33,402 nucleotides of DNA from a virus. The DNA is taken from IMG/VR virus record IMGVR_UViG_3300012931_000055, positions 1-33,402 of that record; one strand, 5' to 3'. Below, one piece after another: positions 15,021-24,210 of this stretch (positions are counted from its first letter, which is position 1; every line of letters begins with the position of its first letter). The notes under the pieces were generated by a model, which made no database searches, was not told where the DNA came from, and saw only the letters and a list, made by a program, of their open reading frames with translations. Both the position numbers and the translations under genes were made by a program.

Positions 15021-15677
15021 ATGAATAAAGCAAAAGATTTTACCGGCAAAAGATTTGGGAAATTAGTTGCAATTGAAAATACAAATCAAAAAGATAAAAG
15101 TAGGCAATATATTTGGAAATGTCGATGTGATTGTGGAAATATAATATCTACCTCAAATAGAAATTTAACTAGCGGAGCAAGTAAGAGTTGCGGTAAATGT
15201 CCAACTAATACTTTTTATAAGTTTTGTAATTTTGTAATGGGATTAACCGCTAAAGGGGAGCCTTTCTATTTTGATATTGAAGATTTCGAATTAGTAACTA
15301 AATATAATTGGCATATTACAGATAAAGGAAGGGTTCAAACAAATACTCCAGATGGGCCGGTTAGAATGCATCGATTATTAACAGGTTTTCCGCCAAATGA
15401 CGTTGATCACAGAAATGGGGAACAAAATAATAATCGGCGTTACAATCTTCGGGTTTGCAGCCATGCCAATAACATGAGAAATATGAAAAAACATATTGAT
15501 GGGAGTTCTAAATATAAAGGCGTTTCTTGGGCTAGTCATTGTAGAAAATGGCGGGCTCAAATTTTTATTGATGGCAAAAGAATTCATTTAGGATATTTCG
15601 GTTCCGAAGAATTAGCCCATAAAGAATATTGCAAGGCCAGCTTAAAATATCATGGTGAATTTGGAAGAACGGCTTAA
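15021..15677 (+). CDS. HNH homing endonuclease with AP2 domain
   Basis: A 218-residue mobile endonuclease. Residues 8-60 carry a small domain with Cys pairs (CRCDC at 34-38, CGKC at 57-60) that probably binds zinc, seen in phage HNH proteins beginning FGKL. The HNH core is MHRLLTGFPPNDVDHRNGE (residues 116-134) with H117, D129-H130 and N142, then NNMRN. An AP2 DNA-binding domain follows (YKGVSWASHCRKWRAQI to the end). It makes a site-specific cut that favours its own copying. AAGGAG precedes ATG. It is inserted between chaperone and tape-measure genes and is free-standing. Confidence 0.92.
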   Translation: MNKAKDFTGKRFGKLVAIENTNQKDKSRQYIWKCRCDCGNIISTSNRNLTSGASKSCGKCPTNTFYKFCNFVMGLTAKGEPFYFDIEDFELVTKYNWHITDKGRVQTNTPDGPVRMHRLLTGFPPNDVDHRNGEQNNNRRYNLRVCSHANNMRNMKKHIDGSSKYKGVSWASHCRKWRAQIFIDGKRIHLGYFGSEELAHKEYCKASLKYHGEFGRTA

Positions 15678-15692
15678 ATTGGTGGTGATTAT

Positions 15693-17996
15693 ATGAGTAC
15701 TGCTGCTGCATCATTATTTGTAAAATTGGGATTATCAGATAGCGAATTTGATAAGGGCTTAAAGCAAACCGAGAACAAATTAAATCGTTTGGGAAGCCGG
15801 TTGTCAACTCTCGGATCGAGAATTACAACCGGTGTTTCTTTGCCGTTTTTGGCCGCCGGGACTGCTGCAGTTAAAATGTCTGCCGATATGGAGACCACTA
15901 CAGTTGCGTTTACTACTCTTTTAGGCTCGGCGGAAAAAGCCCAAGCGCAATTAACTTTATTAAAAGATTTTGCCGCAAAAACTCCGTTTCAATTTACCGA
16001 GTTAACCGATGCTTCTCGACGGATGATGGCAATGGGATTTTCGGCAGAACAAGTTATTCCAACGATGCGCGTTTTAGGAAACACTGTCGGGGCTTTAGGT
16101 GTCGGGACGGAAGGGCTTAATAATATTATTTTAGCCTTAGGTCAAATGCAAATGAAAGGCAAAGTATCATCCGAGGAAATGACCAGGCAGTTAGGTCAAT
16201 ATGTTAATGCTTGGCAATATTTAGCTGACTACTTAGATACCGATGTGGCCACTGCTATGGATCAAGCTAAAAAAGGTATGATTAGCGGAGCGACCGGAGT
16301 TAAGGCGGTTTTGCAAGGGTTAGCAAATGATACTAAATTCAAAGATGGCATGGAAAAGCAGATGACCACTATTAATGGATTGTGGTCAAACTTTATTGAT
16401 AATCTTAAATTTGGATTAACGGATTTAGGTGATCAGGTTGTTAAAAGTACAAATTTAAAAGAAGTTTTATCAAGTATTACTCAAGGGATTAAGGATTTTA
16501 CGGCGTGGTTTGCTAGTTTGGACGAAACAACAAGAAATGTAATAGTAAAAATCGCCTTATTTACGGCGGCACTAGGCCCGCTCTTAATTATACTTGGTAA
16601 AGTGACTACTGGGTGGTCGGCGCTGGTCGGCGTTTTGAGAACACTTCATGCCTCGGCTATAGTTTCTGGTATTAAAAGTATTACTTTTGCATTTCAGGCC
16701 ATGGCCGGGGGTGCGGTGACTGCTGGCGAAGCGGTCGGATTTTTAGCGACATCGTTCGCGCCTTTGCTTACTGGTGGTGCAATTGCTGCCGGGTTATATA
16801 TTATTGTAGATTTATTTAAAAATCTAGCCGAAAACGCGCGAATTGCCAAACTAGAGATAGCAAATATCAGCACTATGTCAGATTTAACGAAAAAAGAAGC
16901 AGCGATTAAAAAAGAACTAGCCGAATTGCAGGCACAAGGCACAACAGGTAGTACTCACGGAGGATGGACTGCTGCCGGAATAGGTACTATTTCTTCTGAA
17001 GAACAAAAAAGAATTGAACAATTAAAAAATGATTTAAAAGAAATTGTAATACAAAAAGAAAAGCTTGCCAAGACGGCAGGAACTAAAACAACCAAATTTG
17101 ATACCGAATCGATTAAAAATTTGCTTGCCAGTTTCTCCGATGCGACAACGCCGGAAGTCGATAAGGCCAAGCGAAAAGCCGAAATAGAATCTCAAGCTAG
17201 ACTTGAAGCCATGTCCGATGGTATGGAAAAAGAAATGCTTATTCTTGATGAAAATTATCAACAACAACTTGAAGAAGCTAAGCAATATGGCGCAGATACG
17301 ACCGATATTACAGCAAATTATATGCAAGATCGCGCCAATATTATGCTTGAATATTGGCAAAAAGAACAGGCGGAAGAAGAAAAGCAAAATGAATACCTCC
17401 AGAAGCTTTGGGAAGAAAACTATCCGTGGGCGGCAGGATTGCAAAAAAGTATGGAAGATTGGGAAAATTGGGCACAGCATGTTAAGGATATTGCTACCGC
17501 TACAGCCGAAGGAATGCAAGAATCATTTAGTGATTTTTTTGCCGATGCAATTAAGGGCGAAATAGATGATTTAGGAGATTACTTCGAATCTTTTGCTGAT
17601 TCGGTTATCAGCGCTTGGTCGGACGCTATGGCTAAAATTTTAACAAGTAAAATTATGAGTAGCAGTTTCGGAACAGCATTAAGCAGTTTTTTTGGTCTTG
17701 ATGGATACGCTTCCGGAGGGTCGGTAACGGGCGGGAAAACGGTTCTTGTTGGAGAAAAAGGCCCGGAGTTATTCACGCCAAATTCGAACGGCAGTATAAT
17801 ACCAAACAATCAATTAAGCGGTAGTAGCGGCGGCGGGAATTTAACAATTAAATCCATCAACGTAATAAATAGCACCGGCACTAAAGCAACTTCAAAAGTT
17901 ACAACCCAAACCGATCCCGACGGCTATATTATCAATGTCGTTTTAAATGCTCTTAACACTAACAAAGGTGGCCTGCATGATGCAGTAGTGGGGTGA
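15693..17996 (+). CDS. Tail tape measure protein
   Basis: Sets tail length and probably enters the cell envelope at DNA ejection. Residues 60-180 show the conserved N-terminal tape-measure domain (ADMETTTVAFTTLLGSAEKAQAQL, AAKTPFQFTELTDASRRMMAMGFSAEQ split here, GKVSSEEMTRQL). Hydrophobic segments lie near 285-310 and 335-375, then coiled-coil regions at about 390-460 and 490-590. The end shows ASGGSVTGGKTVLVGEKGPE, usual for this family. With 767 residues the tail would be of the order of 100 nm (general rule of about 0.15 nm per residue). The ATG follows GGTGGTG. Confidence 0.93.
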   Translation: MSTAAASLFVKLGLSDSEFDKGLKQTENKLNRLGSRLSTLGSRITTGVSLPFLAAGTAAVKMSADMETTTVAFTTLLGSAEKAQAQLTLLKDFAAKTPFQFTELTDASRRMMAMGFSAEQVIPTMRVLGNTVGALGVGTEGLNNIILALGQMQMKGKVSSEEMTRQLGQYVNAWQYLADYLDTDVATAMDQAKKGMISGATGVKAVLQGLANDTKFKDGMEKQMTTINGLWSNFIDNLKFGLTDLGDQVVKSTNLKEVLSSITQGIKDFTAWFASLDETTRNVIVKIALFTAALGPLLIILGKVTTGWSALVGVLRTLHASAIVSGIKSITFAFQAMAGGAVTAGEAVGFLATSFAPLLTGGAIAAGLYIIVDLFKNLAENARIAKLEIANISTMSDLTKKEAAIKKELAELQAQGTTGSTHGGWTAAGIGTISSEEQKRIEQLKNDLKEIVIQKEKLAKTAGTKTTKFDTESIKNLLASFSDATTPEVDKAKRKAEIESQARLEAMSDGMEKEMLILDENYQQQLEEAKQYGADTTDITANYMQDRANIMLEYWQKEQAEEEKQNEYLQKLWEENYPWAAGLQKSMEDWENWAQHVKDIATATAEGMQESFSDFFADAIKGEIDDLGDYFESFADSVISAWSDAMAKILTSKIMSSSFGTALSSFFGLDGYASGGSVTGGKTVLVGEKGPELFTPNSNGSIIPNNQLSGSSGGGNLTIKSINVINSTGTKATSKVTTQTDPDGYIINVVLNALNTNKGGLHDAVVG

Positions 17997-18002
17997 TAAA
18001 TT

Positions 18003-18329
18003 ATGGCGTATTCTTCGTTTCCTGACATTCAAAAACCATCTTATCAGTATGACATAACTCTCGAAGATCCGGGGTTGGCCTCAGACATGGATGATGGTTC
18101 AGTTGTTAGTAGAGCGCGGTTCACAAGAACGCGCTCTACGTATGCTTATAAGTGGAATGCTATGTCAAGCGCGGATTGGGCGACATTGCTAACTTTTTAT
18201 AAGGATACAGTTAAAGGGTGCTCTCAAATATGCACCTTTAACAGTGTCGATGGCAGAATTTATGATTTAAAGGCTAGCGCGATTGGCAATTCTCGATTTT
18301 CGGTAAGCATGACTTTTGAGGAGGCGTGA
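18003..18329 (+). CDS. Minor tail protein, lambda gpM-like
   Basis: A 108-residue protein directly after the tape measure. Length and position equal lambda gpM (about 109 residues). The core is RFTRTRSTYAYKWNAMSSADWATLLTFY followed by a C-terminal strand SRFSVSMTFEEA, as in the tail-tip ring proteins of the M/DUF2460-like type. It probably forms the first ring below the tube with the L-, K- and J-like products. Confidence 0.75.
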   Translation: MAYSSFPDIQKPSYQYDITLEDPGLASDMDDGSVVSRARFTRTRSTYAYKWNAMSSADWATLLTFYKDTVKGCSQICTFNSVDGRIYDLKASAIGNSRFSVSMTFEEA

Positions 18330-18331
18330 TT

Positions 18332-18916
18332 ATGACGCTACCATTAGCAGCCAGGCTTGAAAAAAACAAACGGTCAACCGATTCGGCGTGGTTGGTGCTT
18401 TTAGAAATACAGCTAACCACGCCAATTTATTTGGTAAATAACAATGAGGATATAACCTGGAATAGTCAAGAGTGGCTTGCGTTTCCGTTTCAACTCGGCG
18501 AAATTACCGACGATGGTAAAGAAGATCCATCAATTACAATTAAGGTTTCTAATGTTACCCGAACGGTCGGAACGGTGGTTTCTGATGCAGGCGGCGGCGG
18601 TGGAACATCCGTCGTTTTACGGGTTGTCAACTCGGCATTTTTGGAGGAAGACGCAGTAATCGAAGAGACTTTTCAGGTAACAAAGGTCAACATAGATGCC
18701 AACTGGGTTACATTTACTATTAGTATTCCGCTTGACTTACAAAAGCGTTTTCCGGCCCGAACTGTATTAAAAAACTTTTGTCCATATCGATTTAAGGATA
18801 TTGAATGTGCTTACAGCGGCACAGAAACAGCTTGTAATAAAACATTAACCAGGTGTCGCGCGTTGAGCAATTCGGCGCGTTATGGTGGTAAGCCTGGGCT
18901 GGGTTCGAACCTATGA
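18332..18916 (+). CDS. Tail tip protein, lambda gpL-like with Fe-S cysteines
   Basis: A 194-residue protein. The ATG at 18332 has GAGGAGG 6 bases upstream. The N-terminus is a beta-domain (LVLLEIQLTTPIYLVNN). The C-terminus carries four cysteines (C150, C159, C168, C175) in the motif NFCPYRF...ECAYSG...ACNKTLTRC followed by NSARYGGKPGL, the signature of gpL, which binds a 4Fe-4S cluster in lambda. All four ligands are present. The ending overlaps the peptidase start (ATGA). Confidence 0.88.
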   Translation: MTLPLAARLEKNKRSTDSAWLVLLEIQLTTPIYLVNNNEDITWNSQEWLAFPFQLGEITDDGKEDPSITIKVSNVTRTVGTVVSDAGGGGGTSVVLRVVNSAFLEEDAVIEETFQVTKVNIDANWVTFTISIPLDLQKRFPARTVLKNFCPYRFKDIECAYSGTETACNKTLTRCRALSNSARYGGKPGLGSNL

Positions 18917-19302
18917 TTAATATAGCGGATTTAGTTGGGAAACCGTTTAAAAGCGGAGGCCGGGGGCCTGACGAATATGACTGTTATGGACTTGTAATAG
19001 AAATTTACCGTCGCCTTGGAATTGAAATACCTAATTATACTGTTAATGCTCTTGACTTTCGAGCGGTTAACGCTATATATCAAGAGGGCAAAAAGCTTTG
19101 GATTTTGGTTGACAAGCCGGAAATTCTCGATATTTTGGCAATAAAATTTAATTCGCCGGTCATAAATCATGTTGCGGTTTATCTCGGCAATCATCAATTT
19201 ATCCATGCGCGGCAGGGATCGAATAGCTGCATAGAGTCGACTGAAAATATTTATTGGAAACGGGCGATTAAAGGATATTACAGATGGGAAAGCCTTAATT
19301 GA
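18913..19302 (+). CDS. Tail tip NlpC/P60 peptidase, lambda gpK-like
   Basis: A 129-residue cysteine peptidase of the NlpC/P60 type. The nucleophile is C24 in DCYGL, the histidine is H86 in NHVAVYLG, and H98 in FIHA is the likely third residue. In lambda-type tails this protein participates in tip assembly and may open the peptidoglycan on DNA entry. The JAB domain found at the N-terminus of lambda gpK is missing, so only the peptidase half is present. It is translationally coupled to the L-like gene. Confidence 0.88.
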   Translation: MINIADLVGKPFKSGGRGPDEYDCYGLVIEIYRRLGIEIPNYTVNALDFRAVNAIYQEGKKLWILVDKPEILDILAIKFNSPVINHVAVYLGNHQFIHARQGSNSCIESTENIYWKRAIKGYYRWESLN

Positions 19303-19327
19303 AGTTCCCTCCAAGTTATGTTATTAT
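19299..19327 (+). promoter_or_regulatory. Promoter of the zinc-ribbon membrane moron
   Basis: -35 TTGAAG (19299-19304), 17-base spacer, -10 TATTAT (19322-19327) with TG at 19319-19320 (extended -10). It starts within the last codons of the peptidase gene and ends 22 bases before the TTG start. Confidence 0.65.
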
Positions 19328-19349
19328 ATGGGAAAGGGAGGGAGATAAA

Positions 19350-19871
19350 TTGTATTGTTCGGAATGTGGTACAGAATTACCCAAAAATAACAACCATTGT
19401 TCGAGGTGTGATAAGGAAGTTTGGGCGGTTGTACATAAGCCTTATATTAAAGGGCGGCCAAGCGAAGGTTTGAGTCATGCAGTATTATTAATCATTGTTA
19501 TTTTATTTTTAGTCATTTCAGGGGGCTTGTTTTTTGCAATAACCTCAAATAATAACTCTAAGGAAAACATATCACAAACAACAACTGTTGATTTAAATGC
19601 TTCTATAAATTTAGATAATATAAAAATATATGCTGAATTTCAAGATTTTTATAATGAAAAAGGCAAGCAAAAAATAGTTATATGGGTAAGAAATAATTCA
19701 GGTCAGGTTTTTAGTGGAACAATAAAGGCTAAAGTGCTTGATGATTCTGACTTAATGCATGGTTTTGAATTCTTTTATCCCGAAAACATTCAACCCGGAA
19801 TGGGAACTTGGGGAATTATTTGGGCCAGGCCGGGAGGGACTAAAATTAGTTATGAGATTGAAAGAAATTAA
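19350..19871 (+). CDS. Zinc-ribbon, single-membrane-pass protein (moron)
   Basis: A 173-residue protein with TTG start at 19350 after GGGAGGGAG; the in-frame TTG at 19299 lies in the promoter and is rejected. Residues 3-20 form a zinc ribbon (C3, C6, C17, C20: CSECGTEL...HCSRC). A transmembrane helix spans about 44-64. The rest (88-171) is a predicted extracytoplasmic beta-domain with alternating pattern. Bacterial zinc-ribbon membrane proteins of this layout exist but have no fixed function. Own promoter and terminator inside a tail operon are the marks of a moron, so expression in the lysogen and a role in envelope change or superinfection exclusion are plausible. Confidence 0.8.
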   Translation: MYCSECGTELPKNNNHCSRCDKEVWAVVHKPYIKGRPSEGLSHAVLLIIVILFLVISGGLFFAITSNNNSKENISQTTTVDLNASINLDNIKIYAEFQDFYNEKGKQKIVIWVRNNSGQVFSGTIKAKVLDDSDLMHGFEFFYPENIQPGMGTWGIIWARPGGTKISYEIERN

Positions 19872-19898
19872 GATTCCTTTGGATTTTTAATACCTACT

Positions 19899-19923
19899 AA
19901 GCGCCTAACAAGGGCGCTTTTTT
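19899..19923 (+). terminator. Terminator closing the moron
   Basis: AAGCGCC (19899-19905) pairs with GGCGCTT (19913-19919), 7-base loop, T-run to 19923. Confidence 0.85.
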
Positions 19924-19947
19924 AATGCCCTGAAAGGGGTTGATAAT

Positions 19948-22900
19948 TTGATAACATTAAAAGTATTTAAAAAATTTCCATATTATGATGGCGAGATAAA
20001 GCAGGTTTCCTTCGTTCCAGGGCAACCTGTTTTTGATTATACCCGTGGCGCTTTAATGCTGCCCGAAAGGGATACTGTAATAGTCCATAACTTCCGGGCG
20101 GTCGAAGAAAAGGAATTTCATACTTTAATTCCAACGGATGGCGATTTTATAGTTATTATGCCTATGATCGCCGGGAGCAGCAGCGATAGTAAAAGTATAG
20201 TTTCGACGGTTGCGGCTTTAGTTATTTCGATGTATTTAGGACCAGCGGCGGGGGCAGCGGCTTCGACTGCAACGGGCGCAGGTGCGGCAATGACTGCATG
20301 GAATCTTTGGGGCTGGATGGCCTATTTAGGGACAACCGTGGCAGGCGGGCTACTAATTAATAGCTTGACCAAAACAACAACCGACGATGACAGTAGCTCA
20401 TCGACTTACAGTTGGAGCGGTATTTCGCCATTAACCGGCGAAAATAATCCTATCCCTGTAGTTTTTGGTACGGTCCGGGTCGCCGGGCAGGTTATTGCTG
20501 AGCACACAATCACCGACGGAACAGATTCATATTTGCATATGTTGATCGAGGCCGGGGAAGGTCCTTGTGATTATACCGGGGACGGCGAAGATGACAATTG
20601 TACCGGGATTGATAATATCCAAATCAGCGATAACGACCTTGATAATTATACCGGAATTACAGTTTATAAACGCGCCGGGTTAAACGATCAATCATTGATC
20701 CCTAATTTCGAAGATACTCGAGTTGAACAATCTATTGCTGTCGAACTCGAAAACGATAGCGTTTGGCATACTTTTACGACTACCGGCGATACTGGATCGG
20801 GCCTGGAAATAACTTTTACCTTGGCCGGACTTTATGGCATAAGTAGTAGCGGCAATAAATATGCGAATGAAATTCAGTTAGAAATTCAATACAAATTAGC
20901 AACTAATACTGCATGGACTACATATCAAGGTAGAGATCGAATTTCGGCGTTTAGATATAGTGATTATTATTTTTATCACGATGGAACATCAGTTCCTTTT
21001 AATGTCGGAGATACTATATATCTTGTTGTATCCGGATCATTATTAAGCACGACTGTGCAAGACATTTCGTATTCTACCAGATCGAGCGGTTCGTCCGAAG
21101 ACCCCGATATAAATATTGTTGTTGTTAAAGTTGGGCGTACTGTTTCATCAAAAATGAAAGAGGTCGAATACATTGTAGATTATTTATCCATACAGGGGAA
21201 ATATACCTCCCAATTTAGCAAAGCATATCAAATCGATACGGGTGTTATCGGACAGTATGATGTTCATTGCCGGTGTATTTACAAATTGACTGAAGACGAC
21301 ACCGACGCTCATACAATATACTGGTCAACATTAAGCCATATTTTTTATGACGATTTTACTTATCCGGGATGTACGTTACTGTCGGTCCAGGCGTTGGCAA
21401 GCGATCTAATATCCGGATCAACTCCGACTGTAACATATGAATTAACGCGCTCTTATGTTTTGGTTTATAATCCGGATACCGCCGCATATGAGCAAAAAGC
21501 CGCGACTAACCCGGCATGGGCGTTGTATTGGATGTTACATAGGGCGTACTATATCAAAAATATTAATACCGACGAATGGGAATATGTCGTTCGGGGCGTT
21601 CCGGCGGTAAGAATTATTTATAGCGAATTCGAGGCATGGGCGGCATTCTGTGATGAGCGAGAGCTTACAGTTAATATTTATTTCGACACCACTCAAAAAA
21701 TAAGCGAGGCTAAAGATTATATTGAAGAACTTGGACGTGGAAAGGTCATGCACCGAGGGACTAAATACGGTTGTATTTTCGACGAACCCGCCGATAAAGA
21801 CGCAGATGATAATATTATTCCGTCACAAGTTTTCAATATGTCAAATATCGTTCTTGATTCGTTTTCGCAGCAATATGTTGATATTTCGGATCGGGCTACC
21901 GGGATTGAAGTTACTTTTTACGACAAAGATAATGATTATGAAGCGACTAAAATTTTGGTACCTGGCGATGATTATGATGATAGCTCCGCATTAGACAATC
22001 CAACGCAATTAACCTTAACGGGTTGTACGAATTATGAGCAAGCATGGAAGGAAGCAAAATATCGTTTGCGGCTGAATAACTATCTTGTTTGCTCTGCGGC
22101 GTGGCAATCTGGCATTGATGCTATTGTGAGCAGTATGGGGCAGGTTGTAATGGTTCAGCATGATGTTCCGGCTTGGGGTTGGCATGGCAGAGTAGTATCA
22201 GCGACTGAAACTAGTGTAACAATTGATACTCCGATCATAAATGAAGACGAAACTATTTTTACCCTTGAATCAGGCAAAACATATCAAATTTTAATTCAGA
22301 TGGCCGATGATTCGAAAGTTTATAAAACGGTTACCGGATTAGACACAACCGGAACTATTATAACTGTTTCGGTCTCGTTTGCAGCAGACACCGACGAAAA
22401 CGCCGCTTATGTCGATTCAACTCATTTTGAAACCACCGGCGATATGACAACAATTTATACGGCGGATTTGGAAATCCAGCTTATACATGATTATTTTGAT
22501 TATGTCGGAACAGTCGTATCAAGTTCGTATGATTCCGAAACCGGTAAAACGACGGTTGAAGTAACTGACAATCCGATTGTCGATAGTTTAAGTTCTGTTC
22601 GCTATGCCTGGACCAGACCGAGCAAAGATGATTTAATTAATTTTGGCGAAACCCAAACTATGTCTAGGCCGTTTAAAATTAGCGAAATTAAACGCGATGG
22701 GAATATGATGTATACCATTAGCGGGTTGGAATACATTGACGCGGTTTATACCGAAGCTACGGATGTCCCGGACATTGAATATAGTACTATTGACCCAATT
22801 TTCGAAGTTGAAAATTTGACATTAACTGAAGATACATATTTACAACAAGATGGGACGGTTATTAGTCAAATTAATGTTTCATGGACATATCCAACCGGAC

Positions 22901-24210
22901 GGCAAGCCGATCAATGCCGGGTTTATTATTCAGAAGATGATGAGTTAACTTGGAATTACAGCGGTTCTACGGTGTCCACTAATTATACTATTTTATCTGT
23001 AAAAACAGGCGTTACTTATTTAGTCAAGGTACTAGTTGTTAAGACACCTATTACATCCAGTGGGACAATATCCGATGCGATCACTATTGTTGGCAAAGAT
23101 TACCCGCCCGGCGACGTACAGGCTCTTACTATTACCCAGACTGATAATATATTAACTTTTACCATTACACCCCCGGATGACCCAGATCTAAATCATTATG
23201 TCATAAAAATGGGGGCGACCTGGGCAACGGCGGTAGATTTTGCCGAATCGATTACAACTCAATTTACAGAAAACGCCCCGCAAGCCGGAACAACTACATT
23301 TTGGTGCATCGCGGTAGACAACTCGGGCAACGAGTCGGAAACCCCGGCCTCGTATACAATCGCGGTTTTAGAATCAGATGTTTATAACGTCATCGTTAAG
23401 GAAACTGTTGACACTCGGGATTGGACATTTGAAGGAATGTATCGTTGCCCCTATAATCCGAGTTGTCTCAAAATCGATAGTGTTGAAAAACTCGAAGATT
23501 TTACTTATTTTTGCGACGCTTTTGTTAATGGTCATACTCTCCAAGATGACGCTTATGCACTCGCCGAAGCTATCGACTTAGGTCCAAACGTCGTCGAAGA
23601 TGGCAGTTATTTTTATGATTTGTTGGGTAATTGGTATATCAACGATCAATATACCTTAGATGATTATGATGAGTTTTTAGAGGCGATGATTGACGCTTAC
23701 ACTCCAGTTTCGGTAACATACAAGCTTAATACTAGGTTAACGGTAACGCCGGATTATGACCAGGATGCGAATAATAGCGTGTCGGAACAATATAGAACAA
23801 GTCTAAATGGGACGGTGTGGGGAAGCTGGATAGATTTGGTTAACCATCAAATTTTCGGGCGATATGTACAAGTTAAATTTTTACCTTTGTCTACTGACGG
23901 TTTAACAAACGTCTATCTATGTGGCGCGACTATATCAATTGATGTGCCGGATGTTGAGGAAGCCGTTCCGGACTTCGAGATTGCTGCGAGCGGGTGGACG
24001 CAATATGATTTGTCAAAACGTTTTTATAATGCTCCTAGATTAGCGCTTTTTACAAGGGATTCGGACGGAAAGGATTGTCGAAAATGGATTAATGGCGGGG
24101 TCGCAGTGCAAGAGACGGATGGAACGTGGTATTTCGAAATTAAGTGCCTAGATATCGATACCGGGGAACAAATTGCCGGTATTGGGTATGGCAGAGTGGA
24201 GGGATTTTAA
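19948..24210 (+). CDS. Tail tip / host specificity protein, lambda gpJ-like
   Basis: A 1420-residue central tip protein. TTG start with AAAGGGG about 8 bases upstream. Residues 1-85 are an N-terminal domain. Residues about 88-142 contain two Gly/Ala-rich hydrophobic stretches, resembling the end of lambda gpI. Then comes YSWSGISPLTGENNPIPVVFGTVRVAGQVI (about 150-185, split here only for reading), the classical J start with hub domains after it. Two fibronectin type III-like domains lie at about 955-1045 and 1051-1140, and the C-terminal 270 residues may contact the receptor. It follows the moron; no separate I gene is present. Confidence 0.88.
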   Translation: MITLKVFKKFPYYDGEIKQVSFVPGQPVFDYTRGALMLPERDTVIVHNFRAVEEKEFHTLIPTDGDFIVIMPMIAGSSSDSKSIVSTVAALVISMYLGPAAGAAASTATGAGAAMTAWNLWGWMAYLGTTVAGGLLINSLTKTTTDDDSSSSTYSWSGISPLTGENNPIPVVFGTVRVAGQVIAEHTITDGTDSYLHMLIEAGEGPCDYTGDGEDDNCTGIDNIQISDNDLDNYTGITVYKRAGLNDQSLIPNFEDTRVEQSIAVELENDSVWHTFTTTGDTGSGLEITFTLAGLYGISSSGNKYANEIQLEIQYKLATNTAWTTYQGRDRISAFRYSDYYFYHDGTSVPFNVGDTIYLVVSGSLLSTTVQDISYSTRSSGSSEDPDINIVVVKVGRTVSSKMKEVEYIVDYLSIQGKYTSQFSKAYQIDTGVIGQYDVHCRCIYKLTEDDTDAHTIYWSTLSHIFYDDFTYPGCTLLSVQALASDLISGSTPTVTYELTRSYVLVYNPDTAAYEQKAATNPAWALYWMLHRAYYIKNINTDEWEYVVRGVPAVRIIYSEFEAWAAFCDERELTVNIYFDTTQKISEAKDYIEELGRGKVMHRGTKYGCIFDEPADKDADDNIIPSQVFNMSNIVLDSFSQQYVDISDRATGIEVTFYDKDNDYEATKILVPGDDYDDSSALDNPTQLTLTGCTNYEQAWKEAKYRLRLNNYLVCSAAWQSGIDAIVSSMGQVVMVQHDVPAWGWHGRVVSATETSVTIDTPIINEDETIFTLESGKTYQILIQMADDSKVYKTVTGLDTTGTIITVSVSFAADTDENAAYVDSTHFETTGDMTTIYTADLEIQLIHDYFDYVGTVVSSSYDSETGKTTVEVTDNPIVDSLSSVRYAWTRPSKDDLINFGETQTMSRPFKISEIKRDGNMMYTISGLEYIDAVYTEATDVPDIEYSTIDPIFEVENLTLTEDTYLQQDGTVISQINVSWTYPTGRQADQCRVYYSEDDELTWNYSGSTVSTNYTILSVKTGVTYLVKVLVVKTPITSSGTISDAITIVGKDYPPGDVQALTITQTDNILTFTITPPDDPDLNHYVIKMGATWATAVDFAESITTQFTENAPQAGTTTFWCIAVDNSGNESETPASYTIAVLESDVYNVIVKETVDTRDWTFEGMYRCPYNPSCLKIDSVEKLEDFTYFCDAFVNGHTLQDDAYALAEAIDLGPNVVEDGSYFYDLLGNWYINDQYTLDDYDEFLEAMIDAYTPVSVTYKLNTRLTVTPDYDQDANNSVSEQYRTSLNGTVWGSWIDLVNHQIFGRYVQVKFLPLSTDGLTNVYLCGATISIDVPDVEEAVPDFEIAASGWTQYDLSKRFYNAPRLALFTRDSDGKDCRKWINGGVAVQETDGTWYFEIKCLDIDTGEQIAGIGYGRVEGF

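Noticed and set aside
19299-19349. Longer zinc-ribbon protein starting at TTG 19299
   Set aside because: That TTG is in the -35 box and overlaps the peptidase stop. The RBS GGGAGGGAG points to TTG at 19350.
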